Below, in pieces: positions 17,450 through 25,169 of a stretch of DNA of 44,052 nucleotides (its first letter is position 1; each line of letters starts with the position of its first letter). The translations under genes were made by a program, and so were the position numbers. Below the pieces are notes generated by a model. It searched no databases. It was not told the DNA's origin and saw only the letters and a list, made by a program, of their open reading frames with translations. Source of the DNA: a virus; the IMG/VR virus record IMGVR_UViG_3300042463_000725, positions 1 to 44,052 of that record. One strand, written 5' to 3'.

Positions 17450-19879
17450 ATGAAAAAACTAACAATAACAGGACAAACACTAAATCAATTATATGTCTCT
17501 GAAGTAGAAAAAGATGTTGAAAATAGTTATAGACAATTTTTATCAACCAAAATTCCAGATATGATTTTTACATCACCATATTTATGTGATGGGTATGGTG
17601 TTTCAAAAAAACACAAAATAAGAATATTATGTGAATTTAAAAAAGACTTTGATTTTAGAAAAAAAAGTGATATAGTTATTGTACTGTGTCAGGTGATTGT
17701 CTATATTAAAAAATTTGTTTTAGATGGTACAAAAATTCCAAATATAGTTTTAGTTGGTGATAAAAATGAATGGTTTGTTTTACATGTAAATGAATTATTT
17801 AAATATTTAGATTTAGATATTGATTGGTCAATATCACCGTCTAGTGCTCACACAAATAAGGTTTTATTTGATTTATTAATGAATGACAATGAAATTAATC
17901 CATTTGTTTTTGATGTAACTCAGATTGATGAAATTGTTAGTAAAATAAAAAATCTTGCTAAAAATGTTGTAAGACTTGTTCCGATTACCCCAAAAAACAT
18001 GGTAGACGTTTTTACTCATTTTGAAAAAAACGTATTAGCAAAAAATAGTTTAAACACAAACCAGTTAGCAAATCTTTTTACCCAAATACTAATCAATCCT
18101 GACGATAACTACTTACATCCTGTTAAAAAAAGAAAAACAATTGTAACAAAAGCTTTTAACGAAGTTCCTGTAAAATCAAAAGAAGCATTTGAATCATTTT
18201 TTAGTCATTTTTCTAGGGAATACACACCAAGACAAAAAGAAGATCTTACTGCTGTTGTTGATAGACTAATCCAAGATGTAACAAGACGTAAACAAGGGGA
18301 GTTTTTTACACCAACAATATGGGTCGATAAAGCTCATGAATATATTTCATCGGTTTATGGTGAAGATTGGAAAGAAAAATATGTGGTATGGGATCCAGCC
18401 TGGGGTACTGGGAATTTAACTCGTGATTATAAGTTCAAAGAGTTATATGTGTCAACACTTAATTATTCAGATATTCAAACAGCAGAACAGATGTGTTATA
18501 ACCCTGAAGCGGTAAAGTTTCAGTTTGATTTTTTAAATGATGATTATGACTTTTTACCAAAAGGGTTAATAGATGCGATTGAGAGTGGTCGTGATATAAT
18601 TGTCTTAATGAATTCACCTTATGGTAAACCAACACCAAATAATAGTTTGTTAATGGAAAACAAATCAACAACTAAAGGTATGACAAATACTATTGTTGGT
18701 AACGAAATGAATGTTGAAAAAATGGGTATCGCAGCTTCTCAATTGTATTTACAATTTATTTTTAAATTACAAAAAATAAAATCTAACATTTGCATGTTCT
18801 CAACACCAGGATTTTTAACTCAAATATCTAATAAAAATTTTAGAAATAAATTTTTGTCAGAATACTCATTAGTTGATGGGTTTATTATGGACTCAGGAGA
18901 ATTTGCTGACATTAAATCTTGGGGTTTGACTTTTTCTATTCTGAAACCAATTGAAATTGAAAACAAGTACTCTTTTACATATGATATTTTAGAAAAAAAT
19001 GAAAATTTTGAAATCGTTAAAATTGGTGAAAAAATTATTTATAATACTGATGATAAAATAAATCTTTCTGAATGGATGGAAGAAAGTCTACCAAAAAACA
19101 ATATTACATTTCCTGTTTTAGAATCTGCTTTGGGTGTCTCAAACATTTTAAAAAAAGGATATAGTGACGCTATTGGTTATATTAATAACGACTCAAATAA
19201 CGTTCAACAACAAAATGTGGTACATTTAATGTCTGGTGTTTGTAAGGCAAACGGAAACAAACCAATTACTTCTAAAAATTTTGAAAGAATGGTGGTAGGA
19301 TTTTCCGCAAGAAAAGTCATTAAGAGATTTTGGATTGACGACAAAGATGAATTTATCAAACCAAATTGTGATACAGAAATTTTTAATAACTTCAAAGTAG
19401 ATTCGGTTGTCTATTCTTTATTTCATATCCATTCTTTTCAAACCTCAATGAGAAATGTTGAGTATAATTCTGAATTATGGGACATTAAAAATGAATTCTT
19501 TTGGATGTCAAAAGAAGAAATGATGGAACTTGCAAACAATAGTAACTACAACGAGTTGTATAGTGATGTTAGAACAGACAACAACAGATATGTTCACAAT
19601 TTACTATTTGGTGAAGAAAACATATACGAACAATTATCACCTGACGCAAAGTTAGTTTTAGATAAGGCGACTGAATTAGTGAGAATGTCCATGACCACGA
19701 GAAGTCATTTTGCGGATGATAATAATCACCTTAACAGTTGGGATGCTGGTTACGCACAACTTAAATTAGTATGGAAAGAGTATTTTCCTGAAGAATTTAA
19801 AGAGTTTAGACAACTTTATAAAAACTTGGAAGACAGAATGCGACCTTTAGTTTATGAACTTGGATTTTTATTAAAATAA
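17450..19879 (+). CDS. Nuclease-N6-adenine methyltransferase fusion (type IIG restriction-modification-like)
   Basis: 809 aa. The N-terminal region has a PD-(D/E)XK-like arrangement: E25, D47, the strand with E62-x-K64 (ILCEFKKD) and QVIVYIKKF (Q81, Y85), as in type I/IIG restriction nuclease domains. A helical segment leads to a methyltransferase core: RKQGEFFTP (281-288; motif X), WDPAWGTGNLT (314-324; motif I, SAM binding) and LMNSPYGKP (386-394; motif IV, usually NPPY). The C-terminal 350 residues could hold target recognition. It may methylate phage DNA, cut unmodified DNA, or both; whether the nuclease is active cannot be told from sequence. NSPY instead of NPPY is unusual. It has its own host-type promoter and stands next to C5 methyltransferases. 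Confidence 0.8.
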   Translation: MKKLTITGQTLNQLYVSEVEKDVENSYRQFLSTKIPDMIFTSPYLCDGYGVSKKHKIRILCEFKKDFDFRKKSDIVIVLCQVIVYIKKFVLDGTKIPNIVLVGDKNEWFVLHVNELFKYLDLDIDWSISPSSAHTNKVLFDLLMNDNEINPFVFDVTQIDEIVSKIKNLAKNVVRLVPITPKNMVDVFTHFEKNVLAKNSLNTNQLANLFTQILINPDDNYLHPVKKRKTIVTKAFNEVPVKSKEAFESFFSHFSREYTPRQKEDLTAVVDRLIQDVTRRKQGEFFTPTIWVDKAHEYISSVYGEDWKEKYVVWDPAWGTGNLTRDYKFKELYVSTLNYSDIQTAEQMCYNPEAVKFQFDFLNDDYDFLPKGLIDAIESGRDIIVLMNSPYGKPTPNNSLLMENKSTTKGMTNTIVGNEMNVEKMGIAASQLYLQFIFKLQKIKSNICMFSTPGFLTQISNKNFRNKFLSEYSLVDGFIMDSGEFADIKSWGLTFSILKPIEIENKYSFTYDILEKNENFEIVKIGEKIIYNTDDKINLSEWMEESLPKNNITFPVLESALGVSNILKKGYSDAIGYINNDSNNVQQQNVVHLMSGVCKANGNKPITSKNFERMVVGFSARKVIKRFWIDDKDEFIKPNCDTEIFNNFKVDSVVYSLFHIHSFQTSMRNVEYNSELWDIKNEFFWMSKEEMMELANNSNYNELYSDVRTDNNRYVHNLLFGEENIYEQLSPDAKLVLDKATELVRMSMTTRSHFADDNNHLNSWDAGYAQLKLVWKEYFPEEFKEFRQLYKNLEDRMRPLVYELGFLLK

Positions 19880-19903
19880 TACAACCAGATTCAATATTTT
19901 TAC

Positions 19904-19911
19904 TATCTTTG
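19904..19911 (+). promoter_or_regulatory. Bacteroidota -7 box TATCTTTG before the 19933 gene
   Basis: Perfect TATCTTTG with the conserved following GTA; no good TTTG at the expected -33 position. It probably starts the transcript for the 19933 gene, the sigma factor and the methyltransferases. Confidence 0.6.
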
Positions 19912-19932
19912 TAGGACCAAAATTAAAAATCT

Positions 19933-20469
19933 ATGAAATACTTACTATTCGTCTATCCTTGTAACGATACTTGGGATAAAAAAGAAACCAACCTTAAAAT
20001 AGCAGAAGAACTATCAACAATTTCAAAATCTGATGATATTACTTTTGTTTATGGAGACAATCACACCATATTCCATTTTGATTCTGATATGTGCCAACCA
20101 GAACTTACAATCTATATTGATTTAATATACGATGAATCGCCAGATTTTATGTACGTACTTGTCCAGACCTCAAAGACAATCACATCAAATATGCTTCCAG
20201 CACATTTGGAACATTTAAAGAAATTAAATAAGAAAGGAAGGAAACCAAAAACACAAAATCGCGTTAAAGAAATATTTATAGATAAAAACCCAGCTTTCGA
20301 TATCAAGAAATTTATGGAAGAACACAACGCTCGTGTCGAAGAATTTGTAAAAAATCAAATATGTGATTTGACTCTTGACGAAATTTTAGATAAGATTTCA
20401 AGTCAAGGTATGGAATCACTCACAAGAGCTGAAAAAGACAAATTAGATGAATACTCAAAACAAATATAA
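19933..20469 (+). CDS. Hypothetical protein preceding the sigma factor
   Basis: 178 aa. The N-terminal half (KYLLFVYPCNDTWDKKETNLKI) looks like an alpha/beta fold. The last 33 residues (from LTLDEILDKISSQGMESLTR onward) match a C-terminal tail motif I recall from Bacteroidota rhomboid-family and other proteins (LDxILDKISxxGxxSLTxxEKxxL). In a phage this suggests a host-derived interaction tail. No membrane helices or catalytic residues are evident. The stop at 20469 is one base before the sigma ATG at 20471, so co-expression is very likely. Function unknown; a regulator or partner of the sigma factor is a speculation worth testing. Confidence 0.65.
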   Translation: MKYLLFVYPCNDTWDKKETNLKIAEELSTISKSDDITFVYGDNHTIFHFDSDMCQPELTIYIDLIYDESPDFMYVLVQTSKTITSNMLPAHLEHLKKLNKKGRKPKTQNRVKEIFIDKNPAFDIKKFMEEHNARVEEFVKNQICDLTLDEILDKISSQGMESLTRAEKDKLDEYSKQI

Positions 20470-20470
20470 T

Positions 20471-21271
20471 ATGAAGGAAAAAAACCAAGGAGCGCCTATT
20501 AACCAGGACGAAATTTATCACTATCTTAAAGATATTAGAAAGATTAAGGTTATGACACCTGATCGTGAAAAACAATTGGCGTTAAAAATGAAATCAGATG
20601 AAATTTCTGATAGAGAAAGAAAAAAAATAGAAGAAGAACTATTAGAAGGTAATTTACGATTTGTAATTACTGTTGCAAAACAATACCAAAATCAAGGTCT
20701 TGATTTACCAGACCTTATTGCTGAAGGAAACTTAGGTCTTATGAAAGCAATTAAAAACTTTGATTGGAATAAAGACTTGAGATTCATTTCATATGCAGTA
20801 TGGTGGGTTAAACAATCAATTATCCAATCATTAAATGATAACGCCAGAACAATTAGACTACCAGTTAATGTTGTCCAGGATTTACATAAAGCAAAAAAAG
20901 AAGTTGAGCAGACAGGTAAAAAACTTGATGATAAATTTGCTGGGTTACCTTCTATTATAAATCTTGATATGAATATCAACGAAGATGGTGATACTCTTAT
21001 TGACTTAATCGAAAACCACGATGCTGTTGCACCTGATGCTGGATTTAATACCAAAGACATTCTAAAGGACAAGTTGTTATCGTTACTTAATGTATTAGAC
21101 GACCGTGAAAAATCTATCATCGGAGACTACTTTGGTCTTACGGGCACACCAAGAACATTAGAAGATATTGGTTCTGACTTTAACCTTACAAAAGAAAGGG
21201 TAAGACAGATAAAAGAGAAAGCTCTTCGTAGACTTCGTAATGAATCATCTGAATTATTTGACTATCTATGA
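20471..21271 (+). CDS. Sigma-70 family RNA polymerase sigma factor (RpoD-like)
   Basis: 266 aa from ATG 20471 (an in-frame ATG at 20447 lies inside the previous gene). Region 1.2/2.1 begins near residue 11. Region 2 spans about 59-125 with NLRFVITVAKQYQNQGLDL, DLIAEGNLGLMKAI and FISYAVWWVKQSI, very close to Bacteroidota RpoD. Region 3 is shortened. Region 4 (208-258) ends in the helix-turn-helix LTKERVRQIKEKALRRLR. It would redirect host RNA polymerase, most plausibly to the TATTTATAA promoters in this window (inference, T4 gp55-like logic). The gene overlaps the C5 methyltransferase by 4 nt (ATGA). Clear resemblance to the host primary sigma suggests capture from a Bacteroidota bacterium. 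Confidence 0.9.
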   Translation: MKEKNQGAPINQDEIYHYLKDIRKIKVMTPDREKQLALKMKSDEISDRERKKIEEELLEGNLRFVITVAKQYQNQGLDLPDLIAEGNLGLMKAIKNFDWNKDLRFISYAVWWVKQSIIQSLNDNARTIRLPVNVVQDLHKAKKEVEQTGKKLDDKFAGLPSIINLDMNINEDGDTLIDLIENHDAVAPDAGFNTKDILKDKLLSLLNVLDDREKSIIGDYFGLTGTPRTLEDIGSDFNLTKERVRQIKEKALRRLRNESSELFDYL

Positions 21272-22086
21272 TGAATGTACTAAGTCTTTTTGATGGGATG
21301 TCCTGTGGACAGATTGCACTTAACAAAGCTGGTATTAAGTACGATAAATACTTTTCATCTGAAATAGATAAGTTTGCAATACAAGTAACCCAACATAACT
21401 ATCCGGAAACAATCCAGATTGGTGATGTAACACAAGTAAAAGGTTCTGACCTACCACAAATAGATTTACTTATTGGTGGTAGTCCTTGTCAGGGGTTTTC
21501 ATTTGCTGGTAAACAATTAAATTTTGACGATGAGCGAAGTAAATTGTTTTTTGAGTTTGTAAGGTTAATGGAAGAATGTAAACCAAAGTACTTTCTACTT
21601 GAGAATGTTGTAATGAAAAAAGAATATGAGGATGTTATAACAGAACATATGGGTGTAAAACCAATTCTTATAAATAGTAATCTTGTATCAGCACAAAATA
21701 GGAAAAGACTTTACTGGACCAACATACCAAACATAGAACAACCTGAAGATTCAAACATAACAATGTCTAACATACTTTTAAGTGGACAACACATAATTGT
21801 ATCAAAACAAAAAAAGGAACATAAACCTGGTGGTGATAAGTCAGCAACATTACTTGCAAGAGACTATAAAGGATTTGGTAATCAACAAATGAGTGGTGTT
21901 ATGGATAATGGTAATATTAGAATGTTAACACCAGTAGAATACGAGAGATTACAAAATGTTCCAGATAATTATTCTTCAGTTGCTTCAAACACTCAAAGAT
22001 ATAAAATGTTAGGAAATGGGTGGACCGTAGGTGTTATAGAACATATATTCAAAAATATGGAATATGAATGTATTGAGTCTATTTGA
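21268..22086 (+). CDS. DNA cytosine-5 methyltransferase (first of tandem pair)
   Basis: 272 aa. C5-MTase motifs in order: motif I LSLFDGMSCGQIAL (5-18), SEID (31-34), motif IV GGSPCQGFS with catalytic C74, motif VI LLENVV (E112), motif VIII QNRKRLYW (143-150), a short target-recognition region around residues 175-215, and motif X MLGNGWTVGVIEHIF. It methylates cytosine C5 in a sequence set by the short recognition region; this would protect phage DNA from host restriction. The compact form and DGMSCGQ sequence resemble Dnmt3-like phage enzymes. It overlaps the sigma gene by 4 nt upstream and its paralogue by 23 nt downstream. Confidence 0.93.
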   Translation: MMNVLSLFDGMSCGQIALNKAGIKYDKYFSSEIDKFAIQVTQHNYPETIQIGDVTQVKGSDLPQIDLLIGGSPCQGFSFAGKQLNFDDERSKLFFEFVRLMEECKPKYFLLENVVMKKEYEDVITEHMGVKPILINSNLVSAQNRKRLYWTNIPNIEQPEDSNITMSNILLSGQHIIVSKQKKEHKPGGDKSATLLARDYKGFGNQQMSGVMDNGNIRMLTPVEYERLQNVPDNYSSVASNTQRYKMLGNGWTVGVIEHIFKNMEYECIESI

Positions 22087-22966
22087 TGGGGTTTCCTGTG
22101 GCCAACTGGCATTACAAAGAGCTGGTGTCGAAGTAGAAAACTATTTTGCTTCTGAAATTGATAAACACGCAATACAGGTTACACAGCACCATTTCCCAAA
22201 CACAGTTCAGTTAGGAAGCGTAGTTGGTTTAGACACCTCAACATTACCAACGATTGATTTATTAATTGGGGGATCACCTTGTCAGTCTTTTAGTAGATCT
22301 GGTGATAATACAGGTTTTGACGGTAAGAGTGGTTTATTTTGGGAATATGTTAGAGTATTAAATGAAGTTAAACCAACCTATTTCTTACTTGAAAATGTTG
22401 TAATGAAAAAGGAATGGGAAAATATTATAACTGAAGCTATTGGTGTTGAACCAGTAATGATTGATAGTAAATTTTTTTCAGCACAAAAAAGACAAAGGCT
22501 TTATTGGACAAACATCCCACTAGATAAAAACATACAAGATAGAAATATAAACATATTAGACATCTTAATTCCAATCGGGGATGAAAAAATAATCAATGAC
22601 CATTTAGTTGTTTTAGATATTAACGATGGTGTATTTAAGATAAGGAATGGAACTAAAACTGGTTATCTGTATGCTAAACACGGTGACTGTGTTAATTTGG
22701 AAGTTCCAAAAAGTAAAACAAGAAGAGGTAGAGTAAGTAATGGTAAAACAAATACGTTAAATACCGCCTGTAACTATGGTGTTGTTGTTAATGGTAATCT
22801 GCGTGAGTTAAATATAACAGAATACGAAAGACTACAAACACTTCCAGATGGTTATACATCACTTATATCTTTAAACCAAAGAAAAAATGTTTTGGGTAAT
22901 GGTTGGACAGTTGATGTAATTTCTTATATATTTCAAAATATTTATCAAAAAAGTTTGGTAGATTAG
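22064..22966 (+). CDS. DNA cytosine-5 methyltransferase (second of tandem pair)
   Basis: 300 aa. The same motif set as its neighbour: LSLFDGVSCGQLAL, SEIDKHAIQVTQHHF, GGSPCQSFS (C73), LLENVVMKKEWE (E110), QKRQRLYW and VLGNGWTVDVISYIF. It starts inside the 3' end of the first methyltransferase (23-nt overlap), and the two starts are nearly the same sequence, indicating tandem duplication. The target-recognition region (about residues 155-255) is clearly different and about 30 residues longer, with the basic SKTRRGRVSNGK segment, so a different target site is expected (inference). It is followed by the host-type promoter for a structured RNA. Confidence 0.93.
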   Translation: MNVLSLFDGVSCGQLALQRAGVEVENYFASEIDKHAIQVTQHHFPNTVQLGSVVGLDTSTLPTIDLLIGGSPCQSFSRSGDNTGFDGKSGLFWEYVRVLNEVKPTYFLLENVVMKKEWENIITEAIGVEPVMIDSKFFSAQKRQRLYWTNIPLDKNIQDRNINILDILIPIGDEKIINDHLVVLDINDGVFKIRNGTKTGYLYAKHGDCVNLEVPKSKTRRGRVSNGKTNTLNTACNYGVVVNGNLRELNITEYERLQTLPDGYTSLISLNQRKNVLGNGWTVDVISYIFQNIYQKSLVD

Positions 22967-22985
22967 AAAAAACAACATATCTTTG
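22954..22985 (+). promoter_or_regulatory. Bacteroidota-type promoter (TTTG-N20-TATCTTTG) driving a non-coding region
   Basis: TTTG at 22954-22957, an exact 20-nt spacer and TATCTTTG at 22978-22985. It is the best promoter match in the window, yet no gene longer than 21 codons follows on this strand before 23543. Confidence 0.85.
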
Positions 22986-22990
22986 TATCA

Positions 22991-23130
22991 CAAACAACGA
23001 GGGTTAAAAGTCACTAACGAGCTCTAGGTGGTGGGTTAAGTAGAAGTGATTTAGGAATGAACAAGCCTAAGTCGATAGGAAGATGGAAGACGATTCAGAT
23101 ACTAATGTCCTATCCTACTTAATCAACCCA
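22991..23130 (+). ncRNA. Candidate structured RNA with three-way junction
   Basis: This gap has a dedicated promoter and higher G+C (about 41% over 23011-23120 by my count) than its surroundings. Pairings read from the sequence: P1, GGGTTAAGTAG (23033-23043) with CTACTT (23115-23120) and, after a 4-nt bulge, AACCC (23125-23129); P2, GATTTAGG (23048-23055) with CCTAAGTC (23066-23073), 10-nt loop; P3, GATAGG (23074-23079) with CCTATC (23109-23114). P2 abuts P3, and P3 abuts the P1 3' strand, giving a clean three-way junction. A second GGGTTAAAAGT at 23001-23011 could compete for the P1 3' strand. There is no recognised RNA family. The 3' end is uncertain: no T-run terminator follows, and P1 overlaps the 3' end of the convergent gene. 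Confidence 0.65.
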
Positions 23131-23502
23131 AATTGTTAATTGTGGTCTACCTTGACCTTCTTTTCTAATTACAGTTTTTGTTAACAAAACAAAATTATAA
23201 GGGTCTTCTTCGATTAATATTATTGGTATAAATAAATTACTACTTCTACTCCTAACAATAAATTCGTCCTGATGGTTTAATTCGTCTAAAATAATTTTAT
23301 TTGTAATTTCATCAACAGCCAAACCTAAAAGTAAATTAATATCACCCCTACTAACATTTCTTTCTACCTGTCTATCTTGGGTATGACCACCTTTATCTAA
23401 CCTAACTTCAAAAGTAACAGATATTTGGGACCTCAACGTTGCAATCCTTTTTTCTAACAATAAATGTTTTCTTATCGATTCCCTTAGTAATGAATTTTTC
23501 AT
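23119..23502 (-). CDS. Small protein with basic N-terminal leader, convergent to the RNA
   Basis: 127 aa. It begins MKNSLLRESIRKHLLLEKRI, one of the amphipathic basic leaders seen on several genes here. The body, from about residue 25 (QISVTFEVRLDKGGHTQDRQ), is a mixed alpha/beta domain: DKGGHTQDRQVERNVSRGDINLLL recalls the arrangement of a BrnT/RelE-like or phage colicin-D-like RNase fold (strand, H-x-R-x-x-x-R, acidic helix), but this is weak. A paired His/Arg and a C-terminal segment of alternating strands (NLFIPIILIEEDPYNFVLLTKT) are visible. It is divergent from 23543 and shares the 23511-23526 promoter region. Its 3' end lies under the candidate RNA on the other strand. Confidence 0.65.
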   Translation of the reverse strand: MKNSLLRESIRKHLLLEKRIATLRSQISVTFEVRLDKGGHTQDRQVERNVSRGDINLLLGLAVDEITNKIILDELNHQDEFIVRSRSSNLFIPIILIEEDPYNFVLLTKTVIRKEGQGRPQLTIWVD

Positions 23503-23510
23503 ATCCTTTA

Positions 23511-23526
23511 TTATAAGTATTTATAA
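23511..23526. promoter_or_regulatory. Bidirectional late-type motifs (TACTTATAA / TATTTATAA)
   Basis: TATTTATAA on + at 23518-23526 (for 23543) overlaps TACTTATAA on - at 23511-23519 (for the gene starting at 23502). Confidence 0.5.
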
Positions 23527-23542
23527 ACTATAATAATTTAAT

Positions 23543-24580
23543 ATGAAAGAAAAATTTTTACCCTGGTTTATGTTGTTTTGTGCTCTAGGATTATCTGGAA
23601 CTGCTGCCTATTACAGTGTTGTTGGATTATCCATAGTATTTGTTGGTGTTGCGATTCCAGTGATTATAATGGGATCCTTCTTAGAAATATCAAAAATTGC
23701 AATTGCCACATATCTTCACGACAAATGGAAAGAAACATATGGTGCTCTTAAAATTTATATGACTACAGCACTTATAACATTATCCATTATTACTTCTTTA
23801 GGTATTTACGGACTACTTAGTACCGGATTCCAGGGAAATATTGCAAAACTTGAAATAAGTGAAAAAAAAGTAAAGAATGTTGAAGTTAAGAAAAAAAGGT
23901 TTGAAGAAATAAAAAATGAATTAACAAAAGAAAAAACAACTCTTGATGGTGATATTACAAAATTAAGGGATGGTTTATCTAATAATACAACATTACAAAG
24001 TGTTGATAAAAAAAGTGGACAAGTTATAACAAAAGCAAATAACGAAAATAGAAAATCATTTGAAGGACAATTAAAGGAAGCTCAAACAAGAAGAGACACA
24101 ATTTCAAAAAAAATTGATAACTACAATGATAGTATAACAAAACTTGATGTTCAGATTTTAGATATGCAATCACAAGATATTAATAGTAGTGAGCTTGGTG
24201 CAATCAAATATGTTAGTGAATTACTTAATTGGGATGTAAAAAGAACTGCAAATCTTTTTATATTGATATTAATTTTTGTATTTGACCCACTGGCAATTAC
24301 TTTAGTTATTGCAACAAACCAAGCCTTTAAGGGGACTAAAAAAGATGAAGAAAGTTTTCTACCAACCGATGTACCAACCCCACAACCAACCCCCAACCAA
24401 CCCCCAACTACCCCACAAGTTACCATACAAGATACCATACAAGATACCATACAAGATACCGACCAAGAAGAACCTTTATTTGAAGACATTGATTACTGGA
24501 TTGATGTTCCAGTAGAAACAACCACAACAACAAGCGACATTGGTAACATAAAAAGATTAACTTACACTAAAAATGTCTGA
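23543..24580 (+). CDS. Membrane-anchored coiled-coil protein in the lysis cluster
   Basis: 345 aa. Three or four membrane segments occupy residues about 5-25, 28-55 and 72-95, followed by a coiled coil from about 100 to 215. A further hydrophobic segment (NLFILILIFVFDPLAITLVIA) lies near residue 235-258. The C-terminal tail is Pro/Thr-rich and ends with DTIQ repeats and an acidic stretch. I recall similar four-span coiled-coil proteins in other large tailed phages, uncharacterised. The position directly before the amidase (8-nt overlap) suggests a holin-like or envelope-spanning role in lysis, though it is longer than typical holins. Confidence 0.65.
   Translation: MKEKFLPWFMLFCALGLSGTAAYYSVVGLSIVFVGVAIPVIIMGSFLEISKIAIATYLHDKWKETYGALKIYMTTALITLSIITSLGIYGLLSTGFQGNIAKLEISEKKVKNVEVKKKRFEEIKNELTKEKTTLDGDITKLRDGLSNNTTLQSVDKKSGQVITKANNENRKSFEGQLKEAQTRRDTISKKIDNYNDSITKLDVQILDMQSQDINSSELGAIKYVSELLNWDVKRTANLFILILIFVFDPLAITLVIATNQAFKGTKKDEESFLPTDVPTPQPTPNQPPTTPQVTIQDTIQDTIQDTDQEEPLFEDIDYWIDVPVETTTTTSDIGNIKRLTYTKNV
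24421..24468 (+). repeat. 12-bp tandem repeat (TACCATACAAGA x3 plus a degenerate copy)
   Basis: Three perfect 12-bp copies at 24421-24456 and a diverged fourth (TACCGACCAAGA, 24457-24468). In frame it encodes repeated T-I-Q-D in the cytoplasmic tail, so copy number can change without a frameshift. Confidence 0.9.
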
Positions 24581-25169
24581 AATTTTAGATAAAAAAATTA
24601 ATAATCATTTAGGAGTTGAAAAAAACAAAATTCAAATTGTTTTAACACATACATCTAGAAATGCTGATGAATATTTAACATCACTACGAAACAGATATAA
24701 TAAAAAATATAACAAATTACCACACTATATTATAACAAGAGAAGGCATCATTTTACAAACAATGGATGATGAAAACTATGGTAAAATGTTAAACAATTTT
24801 ATATATGATAAACAATCAATTATCATTTCCTTAGAAAATCTTGGATGGTTGGAAAAACAACCATTAAAAAATCATCACATTAACTGGTTGGGAAGTATTT
24901 ATAAAGAGAAAGTGTTCAGTAAGAAATGGAGGGATTATTTTTTTTGGGAACCATATACACAAATACAACTGGATAAGACAGCTGAATTGTGTATTAAGTT
25001 ATCTGAAAAATTTAACATTGAACCAATTTGTATTGGACATAACACAAAAACAAATAGACTGGAAACATTTAGTGGTATCATTACAAAATCAAATATTGAT
25101 GAAGAATCCACAGACTTGAGCCCGGCTTTTGATTTTGAATATTTTATAAAACAATTAGACAATGAATAA
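24573..25169 (+). CDS. N-acetylmuramoyl-L-alanine amidase (endolysin)
   Basis: 198 aa. The amidase_2/PGRP pattern is visible: IVLTHTS with H26, then the HYIITREGIILQTMDD segment (H51), SLENLGWL with E88, GHNTKTNR with H155, and STDLSPAF with D181 before the final helix. H26, H155 and D181 are the likely zinc ligands. It would cleave the bond between the glycan strand and the stem peptide at the end of infection. No signal peptide is present, so it needs a holin or another export route. It overlaps the upstream membrane protein by 8 nt and the downstream gene by 8 nt, and it is followed by spanin-like genes. Confidence 0.8.
   Translation: MSEILDKKINNHLGVEKNKIQIVLTHTSRNADEYLTSLRNRYNKKYNKLPHYIITREGIILQTMDDENYGKMLNNFIYDKQSIIISLENLGWLEKQPLKNHHINWLGSIYKEKVFSKKWRDYFFWEPYTQIQLDKTAELCIKLSEKFNIEPICIGHNTKTNRLETFSGIITKSNIDEESTDLSPAFDFEYFIKQLDNE

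Noticed and set aside
20447-20470. Earlier ATG for the sigma factor
   Set aside because: It would add eight residues (MNTQNKYN) inside the preceding gene; ATG 20471 directly follows that gene's stop and fits the packing style.
23057-23122. 21-codon open frame (MNKPKSIGRWKTIQILMSYP...) inside the candidate RNA
   Set aside because: The stems P2 and P3 explain the same bases better, and nothing recognisable is encoded. It is kept as the main alternative to the RNA call.
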